Assembly (NCBI RefSeq): GCF_022227765.1
Contig: NZ_JAJMLZ010000003.1
Coordinates: 1-64,000, forward strand
DNA from: Ectothiorhodospira shaposhnikovii
GTDB lineage: Bacteria; Pseudomonadota; Gammaproteobacteria; Ectothiorhodospirales; Ectothiorhodospiraceae
Direction: 5' to 3'
DNA: 64,000 nt
Shown: one piece after another, positions 28,878 through 37,980 of the stretch
Layout of the letters: every line of letters starts with the position of its first letter
How positions within the stretch are numbered: the first letter of the stretch is position 1
Notes under the pieces: model-generated
The model's database searches: none
The model's input: only the letters and a program-made list of their open reading frames with translations
Told to the model about the DNA's origin: nothing
Made by a program: the position numbers and the translations under genes

Positions 28878-30035
28878 ATGGCGCACCGGCCAGGGAGGCT
28901 GAAGTCCTTTTCCCGGGACGCTCTCTGGCGGGGCCGTTTTCTGGCCCTGCGCAACCGTGTGCTGTCCAGTCCCCGGTTTCAGCGCTGGGCGGCCGCATTC
29001 CCGCTGACCCGTCCTGTTGCCCATCACCATGCCCGCCGGATGTTCGATATCGTGGCGGGCTTTGTCTATTCTCAGGTCCTGTACGCCTGTGTTCATCTGC
29101 GCATTCCCGAACTGTTGCATGAGTCGGGGCCGCTGACCATTGAAGAGCTGGCCGCCAAGGTCGATTTGCCGGAGGAGTCCTGCCTGCTGCTGGCAAAGGC
29201 GGCGGCTTCACTGGATCTGATGGAATACCATGGGCGGGGTCGCTGGGGCTTGGGACGCCAGGGGGCCGCCATGATCGCCAACCCCGGCGTGGCGGCCATG
29301 GTGGAACATCACGTCATGCTCTATGCCGACCTGCAGGATCCGGTAGCTCTCCTGAGAGCCGGCAAGAACGGTCAGACCCGGCTCGGTCGATTCTGGGCCT
29401 ATGCCGGGCAGGAGCCGCCCAGTGGCCTGGACGGAGGGCGGGTTGACGAGTACACGCGACTGATGTCCGTCTCCCAGCAGCTGGTGGCCGAGGAGATTCT
29501 CGATGCCTTCACGCCCAGGGGCTATACCCGATTGATGGATCTTGGTGGCGGGAACGCCACCTTTCTCTCCGCGGTGGCCGCCAGGGTGCCGGATCTGGAG
29601 CTGGCGCTGTTCGACCTGCCGGCAGTGGCCGAGAAGGCCCGAGCCCGTTTTGCCGAATTGGGTCTGGCGCACCGGGCCACGGCCATCGGTGGTGATTTCT
29701 TTTCGGATCCGCTCCCCAGGGGGGCGGATCTGATATCCCTGGTGCGCGTGGTCCACGACCACAACGACGATCACATCCTCGGGCTGTTCCGTTCCATCCG
29801 GGAGGCGTTGCCGGATCATGGCGCATTGCTGCTGGCGGAGCCCATGTCCGGCACCTCGGGCGCGGAGCCCATAGGCGACGCCTATTTCGGCATGTATCTT
29901 TTCGCAATGGGGCGAGGGCGTCCCAGAACCCCCTCCGAGCTGGAAGAAATGCTTTTAAAATCAGGCTTTACCCGTATTCGCCTGATTCCCACCAGAACAC
30001 CTTTATTGACACGTGTCATGTTGGCTCAACCCTGA
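28878..30035 (+). CDS. crtF: Hydroxyneurosporene O-methyltransferase
   Basis: The 385-aa protein has an N-terminal dimerisation/winged-helix part (FDIVAGFVYSQVLYACVHL, around residues 55-75) and a C-terminal SAM-binding Rossmann fold (LMDLGGGNATFLSAVA, ~residues 217-232) followed by the RVVHDHNDDHIL loop. It methylates the 1-hydroxyl group added by CrtC. Its 3' end contains the 12-bp palindrome TGACACGTGTCA at 30007-30018, just upstream of bchC. Confidence 0.93.
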   Translation: MAHRPGRLKSFSRDALWRGRFLALRNRVLSSPRFQRWAAAFPLTRPVAHHHARRMFDIVAGFVYSQVLYACVHLRIPELLHESGPLTIEELAAKVDLPEESCLLLAKAAASLDLMEYHGRGRWGLGRQGAAMIANPGVAAMVEHHVMLYADLQDPVALLRAGKNGQTRLGRFWAYAGQEPPSGLDGGRVDEYTRLMSVSQQLVAEEILDAFTPRGYTRLMDLGGGNATFLSAVAARVPDLELALFDLPAVAEKARARFAELGLAHRATAIGGDFFSDPLPRGADLISLVRVVHDHNDDHILGLFRSIREALPDHGALLLAEPMSGTSGAEPIGDAYFGMYLFAMGRGRPRTPSELEEMLLKSGFTRIRLIPTRTPLLTRVMLAQP

Positions 30036-30046
30036 CCTGGGGTGAG

Positions 30047-30064
30047 TGTTAGTTTGGGTTGACA
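30047..30064. promoter_or_regulatory. PpsR/CrtJ-type operator upstream of bchC
   Basis: TGTTAGTTTGGGTTGACA is an exact TGT-N12-ACA. Its right half contains the -35 hexamer of the bchC promoter, so occupancy would block RNA polymerase. Confidence 0.7.
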
Positions 30065-30086
30065 ACATCCGGGGTCACGCTAGACT
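30059..30086 (+). promoter_or_regulatory. Sigma-70 promoter of bchC (bchCXYZ-puf)
   Basis: TTGACA (30059-30064) and TAGACT (30081-30086) are separated by 16 bp. It could drive bchCXYZ and read on into puf, forming a superoperon of the type known in Rhodobacter. Confidence 0.7.
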
Positions 30087-30134
30087 TACACGCATATCTC
30101 GTAGGGCCAAATCAGGCCCCAGGCCAAGATCCTT

Positions 30135-31094
30135 ATGAAAGCGACAGCCGTCGTCATCCAACAACCTGAATCTCTTGAAATTCGCGAGCTGGAGCTGACT
30201 GCTCCCGGTGCGGGGGATGTGGTTGTGGCGATCGACTGGAGCGGGATCAGCACCGGCACCGAAAGGTTGCTCTGGACAGGCAAGATGCCCAGTTTTCCCG
30301 GTATGGGTTATCCCTTGGTGCCCGGCTACGAATCCGTGGGCCGGATCATTCAGGCGGGTCCCGAGTCCGGGCGTCGGGAAGGTGAGTGGGTCTTTGTTCC
30401 CGGGGCTTCCTGTTATGGTGAGGTGAAGGGGCTGTTCGGCGGTGCCTCGTCCCGCGTGGTGGTACCCGGCGGCAAGGTGGTTCCCATTCCCGATCGCCTG
30501 GGTGAAGAGGGGGTGCTGTTGGCGCTGGCCGCCACCGCCTATCACGCCATCTTCCAGGGGCAGGCCGTGGATGCCCTGACGCCTTCCCAGTTACCTGATC
30601 TCATCGTCGGTCATGGTGTTCTTGGTCGACTTCTGGCCCGTGTCGCCGTGGCGGCGGGCGCCTCCCCCGTGGTCTGGGAACTGAATGAATCCCGTGCCGC
30701 TGGCGCCGAGGGTTATACCGTCGTTCACCCTGAGCGGGATGAGCGGCGTGACTATCACACCATCATCGACGTCAGCGGCGACAGCGCCCTGCTGGATACC
30801 CTGATTGCCCGCCTGGCTCGGGGCGGCGAGGTGGTGCTCGCCGGTTTTTACAGCCAACCGCTTTCGTTTGCCTTCCCGCCCGCGTTCATGCGCGAAGCCC
30901 GGATCCGCTGTGCTGCCGAATGGCGCGCGCCCGATCTGGCGGCGGTGAAGGCGCTCATCGAATCAGGCCGACTGTCTCTGGGCGGCCTCATCACACACCG
31001 CCGCCCCGTAGCCGAGGCCGATGAGGCCTATCGGACGGCATTCGGTGATCCCGAGTGCCTGAAGATGGTGCTGGACTGGAGATCCAGCCGGTGA
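30135..31094 (+). CDS. bchC: Bacteriochlorophyllide a dehydrogenase
   Basis: The 319-aa MDR-like oxidoreductase has SGISTGTERLLWTGKMP (~residues 37-53), PLVPGYESVG, and GHGVLGRLLARVAVAAGASPV (~residues 156-176) for NAD(P) binding. It oxidises the 3-hydroxyethyl group of bacteriochlorophyllide to acetyl. bchX overlaps its stop (GTGA), the normal order for purple bacteria. Confidence 0.95.
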   Translation: MKATAVVIQQPESLEIRELELTAPGAGDVVVAIDWSGISTGTERLLWTGKMPSFPGMGYPLVPGYESVGRIIQAGPESGRREGEWVFVPGASCYGEVKGLFGGASSRVVVPGGKVVPIPDRLGEEGVLLALAATAYHAIFQGQAVDALTPSQLPDLIVGHGVLGRLLARVAVAAGASPVVWELNESRAAGAEGYTVVHPERDERRDYHTIIDVSGDSALLDTLIARLARGGEVVLAGFYSQPLSFAFPPAFMREARIRCAAEWRAPDLAAVKALIESGRLSLGGLITHRRPVAEADEAYRTAFGDPECLKMVLDWRSSR

Positions 31095-32119
31095 GCGGCG
31101 GTGGTCATACGACTTCCGTCTCCGTTGATGCGCTCAGGGAACAGATAAGTTCCCGGCCAGCGGCGGAAACGATCCTTCCTGAAGGGGATGAGCGCGTGCA
31201 AAGTAGTACAGCCAAAGAAACCCAGATCATCGCAATCTATGGCAAGGGTGGTATTGGCAAGAGCTTTACCCTGTCGAACCTGTCCTACATGATGGCCCAG
31301 CAGGGCAAGCGCGTCCTGCTTATCGGCTGCGATCCCAAGAGCGATACCACGTCTTTGCTGTTCGGCGGCAAGGCCTGTCCCACCATCATCGAGACGGCTG
31401 CCCGCAAGAAACTGGCGGGTGAAGAGGTGGAGATCGGTGATGTCTGCTTCAAGCGTGGCGGGGTGTTCGCCATGGAGTTGGGTGGTCCGGAAGTGGGGCG
31501 CGGCTGTGGTGGTCGCGGCATCATCCACGGTTTCGAAATCCTGGAAAAACTGGGTTTCCATGACTGGGGATTCGACTATGTGCTGCTGGACTTCCTGGGT
31601 GACGTGGTGTGCGGCGGGTTTGGTCTGCCCATCGCCCGCGACATGTGCCAGAAGGTCATCGTCGTGGGTTCCAATGACCTGCAATCCCTCTATGTGGTGA
31701 ACAACGTCTGCTCCGCGGTGGAATATTTCCGTCGCCTGGGTGGCAACGTGGGCGTGGCGGGCATCGTCATCAACAAGGATGACGGTACCGGCGAGGCCCA
31801 GGCCTTTGCCCAGGCGGCCGGCATTCCCATCCTGGCTTCCATCCCCGCCAACGAAGACATCCGCAGAAAGAGTGCCAATTACCAGATCGTCGCCCATCCG
31901 GACGGCGAGTGGGGGCCGCTGTTCGAGGCCCTGGCGACCCAGGTGGCCGAGGCGCCGCCACAGCGTCCCAAGCCGCTGACCCAGGATGAACTGCTGGGCT
32001 TGTTCTCCAGCGATGAAGTGGGACGGGATGTGGTGCTTGAGCCGGCGACCTGGGAAGATGTCCATGGTCATGCCATGGTCAAGAAGCCGTCCCTTGAGGT
32101 GGTCTATGACGATGTCTGA
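31091..32119 (+). CDS. bchX: Chlorophyllide a reductase iron protein (BchX)
   Basis: The GTG overlapping the bchC stop gives 342 aa. It is a NifH-like ATPase: P-loop GKGGIGKS at 51-58, GCDPKSDTTSLLFGG, and the two cluster Cys in VGRGCGGRG and GDVVCGGFG. It passes electrons to BchYZ, reducing ring B of chlorophyllide. The N-terminal ~45 residues vary among homologues, so a shorter start is possible. Confidence 0.96.
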   Translation: MSGGGHTTSVSVDALREQISSRPAAETILPEGDERVQSSTAKETQIIAIYGKGGIGKSFTLSNLSYMMAQQGKRVLLIGCDPKSDTTSLLFGGKACPTIIETAARKKLAGEEVEIGDVCFKRGGVFAMELGGPEVGRGCGGRGIIHGFEILEKLGFHDWGFDYVLLDFLGDVVCGGFGLPIARDMCQKVIVVGSNDLQSLYVVNNVCSAVEYFRRLGGNVGVAGIVINKDDGTGEAQAFAQAAGIPILASIPANEDIRRKSANYQIVAHPDGEWGPLFEALATQVAEAPPQRPKPLTQDELLGLFSSDEVGRDVVLEPATWEDVHGHAMVKKPSLEVVYDDV

Positions 32120-33740
32120 CCGACATCGCCACCTCATGGAGGCCAGTCACCCCGATGTCGGTCGTGCCGGTGGTGGTGCCGGGTCTCCGGATCAATCTCA
32201 AGATGCGACGCCTTCCGTGAAAATCAACAAGATTCCAGTGACCGTCGAAACGACGGCTGCCGCCGCCGGTTCCGGCTGCCATGGCGGCCGGGAAACCATG
32301 GCGGCGGCAGCGCGTGCCGCCGGTCAGAGCGAGACCCTGGACCAATACGCCAGGGATTATCCGGCGGGTCCCCATGACCAGCCGCAGAGCATGTGCCCGG
32401 CCTTCGGTTCGCTGCGCGTGGGTTTGCGCATGCGCCGCACCGCGACCATCCTGTCCGGCTCCGCCTGCTGTGTCTATGGCCTGAGCTTCACCTCTCATTT
32501 CTATGGCGCGCGGCGCACTATCGGGTATGTTCCCTTCGACTCCGAAACCCTGGTGACCGGCAAGCTGTTCGAGGATATCCGGGAATCCGTGTATCAAGTG
32601 GCCGATCCGGCGGTCAATGATGCGGTGGTCATCATCAATCTTTGTGTGCCCACCGCCTCCGGGGTGCCGCTGCGGCTGCTGCCCAAGGAAATCAATGGGG
32701 TGCGCATCATCGGGATTGATGTCCCGGGTTTCGGTGTCCCCACTCATGCCGAGGCCAAGGATGTCCTGGCCGGCGCCATGCTGCGCTATGCCCGTGGCGA
32801 AGCCGAGCAGGGTCCGGTGCAGGCACCTCGGGATGGGCGCAAGGACAAGCCGACGGTCACCCTGATGGGCGAGATGTTCCCGGCCGATCCGGTGGGCATC
32901 GGCGCCATGCTGGAACCCCTGGGTCTTGCCGCGGGTCCCGTGGTGCCCACTCGGGAGTGGCGTGAACTGTATGCCGCGCTGGACTGTGCCGTGGGTGCCG
33001 CCATTCACCCCTTCTATACCTCTTGCGTGCGCGAGCTGAATGAAGCCGGTCGTGAAGTGGTTGGCTCGGCCCCCGTGGGCTATGACGGCACGGCCGCCTG
33101 GCTGGAGGCCATCGGCGAAGCTTGCGGCGTGGCCAGGAGTGCCGTTGACACTGCCAAGAACCGCTTCCTGCCTGCCATCAAGGGTGCGCTGTCCGGTGCC
33201 CCGATCAAGGGTCGCATCACCCTGTCGGGTTATGAAGGCTCCGAGTTGTTGGTGGCGCGACTGCTGATTGAAAGCGGCGCGGATGTCCCTTATGTCGGCA
33301 CCGCCTGCCCCAGGACCCGCTGGTCCGATGCAGACCGCGAATGGCTGGAGAGCAAGGGTGTCCGGGTACAGTTCCGTGCCTCACTGGAACAGGATCTGGC
33401 TGCCATCGAAGAATTTGGTCCCAACCTGGCCATCGGTACGACGCCGGTGGTGCAAAAGGCGAAAGAGAAGGGTATTCCTGCCTTGTACTTCACCAACCTC
33501 ATTTCCGCCCGTCCCCTGATGGGGCCCGCGGGTGCGGGTTCCCTGGCGCAGGTGGTCAATGCCGCCCTCTCCAATCAGGCTCGATTTGATCGCATGAAGG
33601 CCTTCTTCGAGGGTGTGGGTGAAGGCCATGCCACGGGTGTCTGGGAAGAGGTTCCACGGGATTATCCTGAATTTCGTGAGCGCATGAAACGTCAGCGGCA
33701 GCGTGTCGCCGGGCAGAGCGGTCCGGGGGAGGTGCGCTGA
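32106..33740 (+). CDS. bchY: Chlorophyllide a reductase subunit Y
   Basis: The ATG at 32106 (GAGG 6 bp upstream) gives 544 aa; ATG at 32112 is equally possible. BchY-typical sequences include [31 protein letters not shown] (the Cys of MCPAFGS and SACC supply cluster ligands), [12 protein letters not shown] and [13 protein letters not shown]. The first ~65 residues are a poorly conserved Ala/Gly-rich extension. It forms the NifDK-like catalytic component with BchZ. Confidence 0.95.
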   Translation: MTMSDRHRHLMEASHPDVGRAGGGAGSPDQSQDATPSVKINKIPVTVETTAAAAGSGCHGGRETMAAAARAAGQSETLDQYARDYPAGPHDQPQSMCPAFGSLRVGLRMRRTATILSGSACCVYGLSFTSHFYGARRTIGYVPFDSETLVTGKLFEDIRESVYQVADPAVNDAVVIINLCVPTASGVPLRLLPKEINGVRIIGIDVPGFGVPTHAEAKDVLAGAMLRYARGEAEQGPVQAPRDGRKDKPTVTLMGEMFPADPVGIGAMLEPLGLAAGPVVPTREWRELYAALDCAVGAAIHPFYTSCVRELNEAGREVVGSAPVGYDGTAAWLEAIGEACGVARSAVDTAKNRFLPAIKGALSGAPIKGRITLSGYEGSELLVARLLIESGADVPYVGTACPRTRWSDADREWLESKGVRVQFRASLEQDLAAIEEFGPNLAIGTTPVVQKAKEKGIPALYFTNLISARPLMGPAGAGSLAQVVNAALSNQARFDRMKAFFEGVGEGHATGVWEEVPRDYPEFRERMKRQRQRVAGQSGPGEVR

Positions 33741-35191
33741 TGTTCGTCCTGGATCTGGATCGCGCGGGTGGTTACTGGGGGTCGGTCTACGCCTTTACCG
33801 CCGTCAAGGGGCTGCAGGTCATCATCGACGGCCCCGTGGGCTGTGAAAACCTGCCGGTGACTTCGGTGCTTCACTACACCGATGCCCTACCGCCCCATGA
33901 GTTGCCGGTGGTGGTGACCGGGCTGGGTGAGGAAGAGCTGGGGCAAACGGGAACCGAGGCCGCCATGAAGCGTGCCCATCAGACCCTGGACCCGGATCTG
34001 CCCACGGTGGTGGTGACCGGCTCCATTGCCGAGATGATCGGTGGTGGCGTGACCCCGGAAGGCACAAATATTCAGCGGTTTCTTCCGCGGACTATTGACG
34101 AGGATCAGTGGCAGAGCGCGGATAGGGCCCTAAACTGGTTGTGGACTGAATTTGGAAGCAAGAAGGTGCCTGCCCCGAAGGCACGCAAGGCCGGAGAAAG
34201 ACCGAAGGTCAATATCATCGGCCCCATGTACGGTACCTTCAACATGCCGTCCGATCTGGCGGAGATCCGCCGCTTGGTGGAGGGCATTGGTGCCGAGGTC
34301 AATATGGTGTTTCCCTTGGGGAGTCATCTGGCCGAGGTGCCCAGACTGGCGGATGCGGAAGTCAACATCTGCATGTACCGGGAATTCGGCAGACTGCTGT
34401 GCGAGACCCTGGATCGGCCTTATCTGCAGGCGCCCATCGGTCTACATAGCACCACCTTGTTCCTGAGAAAACTGGGTGAACTGCTCGGGTTGGATCCGGA
34501 GCCGTTCATCGAGAAGGAAAAACATACGACGGCCAAGCCACTATGGGATCTGTGGCGGTCGGTGACACAGGATTTCTTCGGCACGGCGACCTTCGGGATC
34601 GTGGCGACCGAAACCTACGCCAGGGGTGTCAGACACTTCCTGGAAGAAGAGATGGGAATGCCTTGCAATTTTGCCTTCGCGCGCAGCGCCGGGGCAAAAC
34701 CCGATAATCAGTCGGTGCGCAAGGCCATTCATGAAAAGACGCCGCTGGTGCTGTTCGGCAGCTATAACGAACGCATGTATCTGGCGGAGATCGGGGGGAG
34801 GGCGATGTACGTACCAGCCTCCTTCCCAGGGGCGATCATACGGCGCCATACCGGTACCCCCTTCATGGGCTACGCCGGGGCGACGTATCTGGTCCAGGAG
34901 GTGTGCAACTCGCTGTTCGATGCGCTGTTCCACATCCTGCCCCTGGGTACGGAACTGGACAAGGTGGATGCAACGCCGTCGCGCCTGCACCGGGAACTGC
35001 CCTGGGATGATGAAGCCAAGGCCGTGCTGGACAGACTGGTCGAGGCATATCCGGTACTGGTCCGGATCTCCGCCGCCAAGCGCCTCAGGGATGCCATCGA
35101 GGCAGCTGCAAGGCGAGAAGGCGAGGAAAGGATCAGCGTGGACAGGGTCAACAGGACCCACGCGGATGTGGCGGCGGGCAGGGCGGCCTGA
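33740..35191 (+). CDS. bchZ: Chlorophyllide a reductase subunit Z
   Basis: The 483-aa NifK-like subunit opens with [22 protein letters not shown] and [17 protein letters not shown] (~residues 30-46), whose Cys is a cluster ligand. [22 protein letters not shown] and the C-terminal [17 protein letters not shown] match family features. It shares one base with the bchY stop (TGATG). The bchCXYZ set marks the cell as a bacteriochlorophyll a (or b) maker. Confidence 0.96.
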   Translation: MFVLDLDRAGGYWGSVYAFTAVKGLQVIIDGPVGCENLPVTSVLHYTDALPPHELPVVVTGLGEEELGQTGTEAAMKRAHQTLDPDLPTVVVTGSIAEMIGGGVTPEGTNIQRFLPRTIDEDQWQSADRALNWLWTEFGSKKVPAPKARKAGERPKVNIIGPMYGTFNMPSDLAEIRRLVEGIGAEVNMVFPLGSHLAEVPRLADAEVNICMYREFGRLLCETLDRPYLQAPIGLHSTTLFLRKLGELLGLDPEPFIEKEKHTTAKPLWDLWRSVTQDFFGTATFGIVATETYARGVRHFLEEEMGMPCNFAFARSAGAKPDNQSVRKAIHEKTPLVLFGSYNERMYLAEIGGRAMYVPASFPGAIIRRHTGTPFMGYAGATYLVQEVCNSLFDALFHILPLGTELDKVDATPSRLHRELPWDDEAKAVLDRLVEAYPVLVRISAAKRLRDAIEAAARREGEERISVDRVNRTHADVAAGRAA

Positions 35192-35398
35192 ACAGACGAC
35201 AGCCAGGGCAGGGTGAACGAACTCTGCCTTGGCGCAGAATGGATTGAAGCAGTAAACGCACATCGGAAGGATTCGATGTCGCGCAGGACAACGGATTCGC
35301 GGTTTTCTGGACGTCGCCGCCTTTGCATGCAGTACCGCGAGGCGATGTCGTCCTGACCTCCCGAAGTCAGGGAGGTTATGGGTCGATCGTGAAAGCGC

Positions 35399-35416
35399 TG
35401 TGACATGCAACTGACA
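35399..35416. promoter_or_regulatory. PpsR/CrtJ-type site upstream of pufB
   Basis: TGTGACATGCAACTGACA fits TGT-N12-ACA exactly. It lies about 160 bp before pufB. One chance match per few kb is expected, so the support comes from the parallel sites before crtI and bchC. Confidence 0.5.
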
Positions 35417-35524
35417 GGTTCATGTCTTCAGTCATCACCCGTTGACCGGGTCTTTAAACGGTATGACAGGTGACACGGTCGTGAGTTTCGTTGTGGAGGC
35501 AATTTTTTCCATGACGGTCGTGAT

Positions 35525-35541
35525 CGCGTTGAGTCAACGCG
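35525..35541. repeat. 17-bp perfect palindrome in the puf leader
   Basis: CGCGTTGA-G-TCAACGCG is a perfect inverted repeat with a single central base, ending 36 bp before the pufB ATG. In RNA it makes a 6-bp hairpin with a GAGTC loop near the pufB ribosome site; in DNA it could bind a dimeric regulator. Confidence 0.7.
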
Positions 35542-35577
35542 GTATTTGCCAATAAGGCTCATTTGGAGGGTATTTAA

Positions 35578-35736
35578 ATGGTTGACGAAACGAAAGGTTC
35601 GCTCTCTGGGCTCACCGAAGACGAGGCCATGGAGTTTCACGGTGTCTTCATGACCAGCATGATGGGCTTCCTGGCCGTTGCTGCCGTTGCTCACGTTCTG
35701 GCCTGGATGTGGCGTCCCTGGGGCGTGGCTTGGTAA
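35578..35736 (+). CDS. pufB: LH1 antenna beta polypeptide
   Basis: This 52-aa protein ([20 protein letters not shown]) has an acidic N-terminus, one membrane helix (~residues 24-45), and His39 in AVAAVAH as the bacteriochlorophyll ligand. His21 is the second conserved His of beta chains. The C-terminal W-RPW motif is typical of LH1 beta. TTTGGAGGG lies upstream of the ATG. It is the first gene of puf. Confidence 0.96.
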   Translation: MVDETKGSLSGLTEDEAMEFHGVFMTSMMGFLAVAAVAHVLAWMWRPWGVAW

Positions 35737-35827
35737 GACCTTGCACCATTCTGGTGTATTGGTCAGTACCAGGTCTTTCGAGCCAAAGTTTTAAAAGTAG
35801 TTCCCTAAAAACATAGGAGATTTCAAC

Positions 35828-36013
35828 ATGTGGCGTGTTTGGCTGCTGTTCGATCCGCGCAGAGCGCTGGTTGCCCTGTTCACGTTCCTGGCCGTGCTTG
35901 CACTGCTGATCCACTTCATCCTGTTGAGCACCGAACGCTTCAACTGGATGCACTCTGCGTCGGCTGTCGAAGCGACTCTGCAGGCTCAGGAAGGCGGTTC
36001 AGCACTGTCCTGA
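35828..36013 (+). CDS. pufA: LH1 antenna alpha polypeptide
   Basis: The 61-aa protein starts [18 protein letters not shown], the LH1 alpha signature, with a single helix (residues ~12-33) and His29 as the bacteriochlorophyll ligand, followed by STERFNW. It pairs with PufB to form the ring around the reaction centre. AGGAG precedes the ATG. The pufB-pufA gap is 91 bp. Confidence 0.97.
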   Translation: MWRVWLLFDPRRALVALFTFLAVLALLIHFILLSTERFNWMHSASAVEATLQAQEGGSALS

Positions 36014-36054
36014 TAGCGTCTGTAGCCGCAGGTGTTGGGCGGGTGTCGGCAGTC

Positions 36055-36074
36055 ATGCCGGCTCCGCCCGGCAT
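36055..36074 (+). other. Intercistronic mRNA hairpin 1 (pufA-pufL)
   Basis: ATGCCGG pairs with CCGGCAT around CTCCGC. There is no T-run, so it is better read as an RNA stability element than a terminator. Such structures after pufBA are known to give excess antenna mRNA in Rhodobacter. Confidence 0.65.
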
Positions 36075-36117
36075 CCAAGGCCCTTCGCTAACAAGCGTGT
36101 TGAGAGTATAGGGCTAG

Positions 36118-36134
36118 GGCCGGAATCTCCGGCC
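36118..36134 (+). other. Intercistronic mRNA hairpin 2 (pufA-pufL)
   Basis: GGCCGG-AATCT-CCGGCC is a perfect 6-bp GC stem 28 bp before the pufL ATG. Together with hairpin 1 it separates the antenna and reaction-centre cistrons. Confidence 0.65.
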
Positions 36135-36162
36135 TATGCCTTACTGACCGGAGGTTCTAGGA

Positions 36163-36987
36163 ATGTCCATGCTGAGCTTTGAGAAAAGATACCGCGTACG
36201 CGGGGGGACGTTGATCGGAGGCGACCTATTTGACTTCTGGGTCGGGCCTTTCTACGTCGGATTTTTTGGGGTCCTAACGGCGTTTTTCGCGCTGTTGGGT
36301 ACACTCCTGATCGTCTGGGGTGCGGCTATGGGCCCAACCTGGAACATCTGGCAGATCAGCATCAATCCCCCCGACCTGAGTTACGGCCTTGGCTTTGCAC
36401 CCCTGACCGAGGGTGGGCTTTGGCAGATGATCACGATCTGTGCCTTGGGCGCATTCGTTTCCTGGGCGCTGCGCCAGGCTGAAATTGCCCGCAAACTGGG
36501 TATGGGTCTGCATATTCCGATCGCCTTCTCCGTGGCGGTCTTTGCCTATTTCACGCTGGTTGTCATTCGTCCGGTGCTGCTGGGTGCCTGGGGTCATGGT
36601 TTCCCCTACGGCATCATGAGTCACCTGGACTGGGTGTCCAACACCGGTTATCAGTTCCTGCACTTCCACTACAACCCGGCCCACATGCTGGCCATCGCCT
36701 TCTTCTTCACGACGGCTCTGGCCCTGTCATTGCACGGTGGTCTCATCCTGTCCGCAACCAACCCCAAGAAGGGTGAACCGGTCAAGACGCCTGAATACGA
36801 AGATACCTTCTTCCGTGACGTCGTCGGCTATTCCATCGGTGCCCTCGGCATCCACCGCCTGGGTCTGTTCCTTGCCCTTAGCGCCGCCTTCTGGAGTGCC
36901 GTCTGTATCGTCATCAGCGGTCCCTTCTGGACGCAGAGCTGGCCGGAATGGTGGAACTGGTGGCTTGACCTTCCTATCTGGGCTTAA
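36163..36987 (+). CDS. pufL: Photosynthetic reaction centre L subunit
   Basis: The 274-aa protein has five membrane helices and begins [36 protein letters not shown], as in all type II L subunits. His residues for the special pair, accessory bacteriochlorophyll and iron are visible in [30 protein letters not shown] and the later [18 protein letters not shown] lies upstream. It forms the RC core with PufM, PuhA (not in window) and PufC. Confidence 0.98.
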   Translation: MSMLSFEKRYRVRGGTLIGGDLFDFWVGPFYVGFFGVLTAFFALLGTLLIVWGAAMGPTWNIWQISINPPDLSYGLGFAPLTEGGLWQMITICALGAFVSWALRQAEIARKLGMGLHIPIAFSVAVFAYFTLVVIRPVLLGAWGHGFPYGIMSHLDWVSNTGYQFLHFHYNPAHMLAIAFFFTTALALSLHGGLILSATNPKKGEPVKTPEYEDTFFRDVVGYSIGALGIHRLGLFLALSAAFWSAVCIVISGPFWTQSWPEWWNWWLDLPIWA

Positions 36988-37002
36988 TGTAAGGGGACCA
37001 CA

Positions 37003-37980
37003 ATGGCCGAATACCAGAACATATTTAACCGGGTGCAGGTCCAGGCAGAGCCTGAGGCTGGCGTACCCCTGCCGAATGGTGATCGCGAACGCATCGGGAA
37101 ACCGCTGCTGTTCTATTGGGCCGGTAAACTAGGTAACGCCCAGATCGGGCCGATCTACCTGGGCTGGACCGGATTGGCATCCATCCTGTTTGGTTTGATG
37201 GCAATCCTGATCATCGGTTTCAACTTCTTGGCCCAGGTCAACTGGGACGTCATCCAGTTCTTCCGTCAGCTGTTCTGGCTGGGACTGGAGCCGCCTCAGG
37301 CTCAGTACGGCCTGGGTATTCCTCCGCTGGCCGAGGGCGGTTGGTGGTTGATGGCAGGTTTCTTCCTGACCACTTCCATCCTGCTGTGGTGGGTGCGGAT
37401 GTATCGTCGTGCGCGTGCGCTGAACATGGGTACCCATGTGGCGTGGGCCTTTGCCGCGGCAATCTTCCTGTATCTGAGCCTTGGCTTCTTCCGTCCGATC
37501 CTGATGGGTGACTGGTCCGAAGCAGTGCCGTTCGGTATCTTCCCGCATCTTGACTGGACCACGGCATTCTCTCTGAAGTACGGCAACCTGTACTACAACC
37601 CGTTCCACATGCTCTGCATTGCCTTCCTGTATGGTTCTGCTGTTCTGTTTGCCATGCATGGTGCAACGGTGCTGGCTGTGGGTCGTTATGGCGGTGAGCG
37701 CGAACTTGAGCAGATCACCGACCGTGGTACCGCTTCCGACAGAGCAATGCTGTTCTGGCGCTGGACCATGGGCTTCAACGCCACCATGGAATCCATCCAT
37801 CGCTGGGGCTGGTGGTTCGCGGTTCTCGTACCGATCACCGGCGGCATTGGCATTCTGCTCACTGGCACGGTAGTCGACAATTGGTATCTGTGGGCGATCG
37901 ATCACGGCGTGGCGCCGTCCTATCCGATCGTACATCCGAACGTCGAAGATCCGGCCATGCTTCAAGGGATGTCTCAATGA
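37003..37980 (+). CDS. pufM: Photosynthetic reaction centre M subunit
   Basis: The 325-aa protein has five helices and the M-type N-terminus ([14 protein letters not shown]). His ligands occur in [32 protein letters not shown], and the iron-binding region is [20 protein letters not shown]. It holds QA and the inactive branch cofactors. The C-terminus ends after [11 protein letters not shown]; pufC overlaps by 4 bp. Confidence 0.98.
   Translation: MAEYQNIFNRVQVQAEPEAGVPLPNGDRERIGKPLLFYWAGKLGNAQIGPIYLGWTGLASILFGLMAILIIGFNFLAQVNWDVIQFFRQLFWLGLEPPQAQYGLGIPPLAEGGWWLMAGFFLTTSILLWWVRMYRRARALNMGTHVAWAFAAAIFLYLSLGFFRPILMGDWSEAVPFGIFPHLDWTTAFSLKYGNLYYNPFHMLCIAFLYGSAVLFAMHGATVLAVGRYGGERELEQITDRGTASDRAMLFWRWTMGFNATMESIHRWGWWFAVLVPITGGIGILLTGTVVDNWYLWAIDHGVAPSYPIVHPNVEDPAMLQGMSQ

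Larger units (their letters stand above)
35192..35577 (+). promoter_or_regulatory. bchZ-pufB intergenic region: leader of the puf operon
   Basis: No pufQ-like or other gene is seen. It holds a 12-bp G-U-containing hairpin (35202-35233), a second one (ACCTCCC/GGGAGGT, 35356-35376), an exact TGT-N12-ACA site (35399-35416) and a 17-bp palindrome (35525-35541) just before pufB. I cannot identify a convincing -35/-10 pair. Confidence 0.6.

Noticed and set aside
35202-35233. Rho-independent terminator after bchZ
   Set aside because: The stem is good but no T-run follows; I treat it as an mRNA structure that allows read-through into puf.
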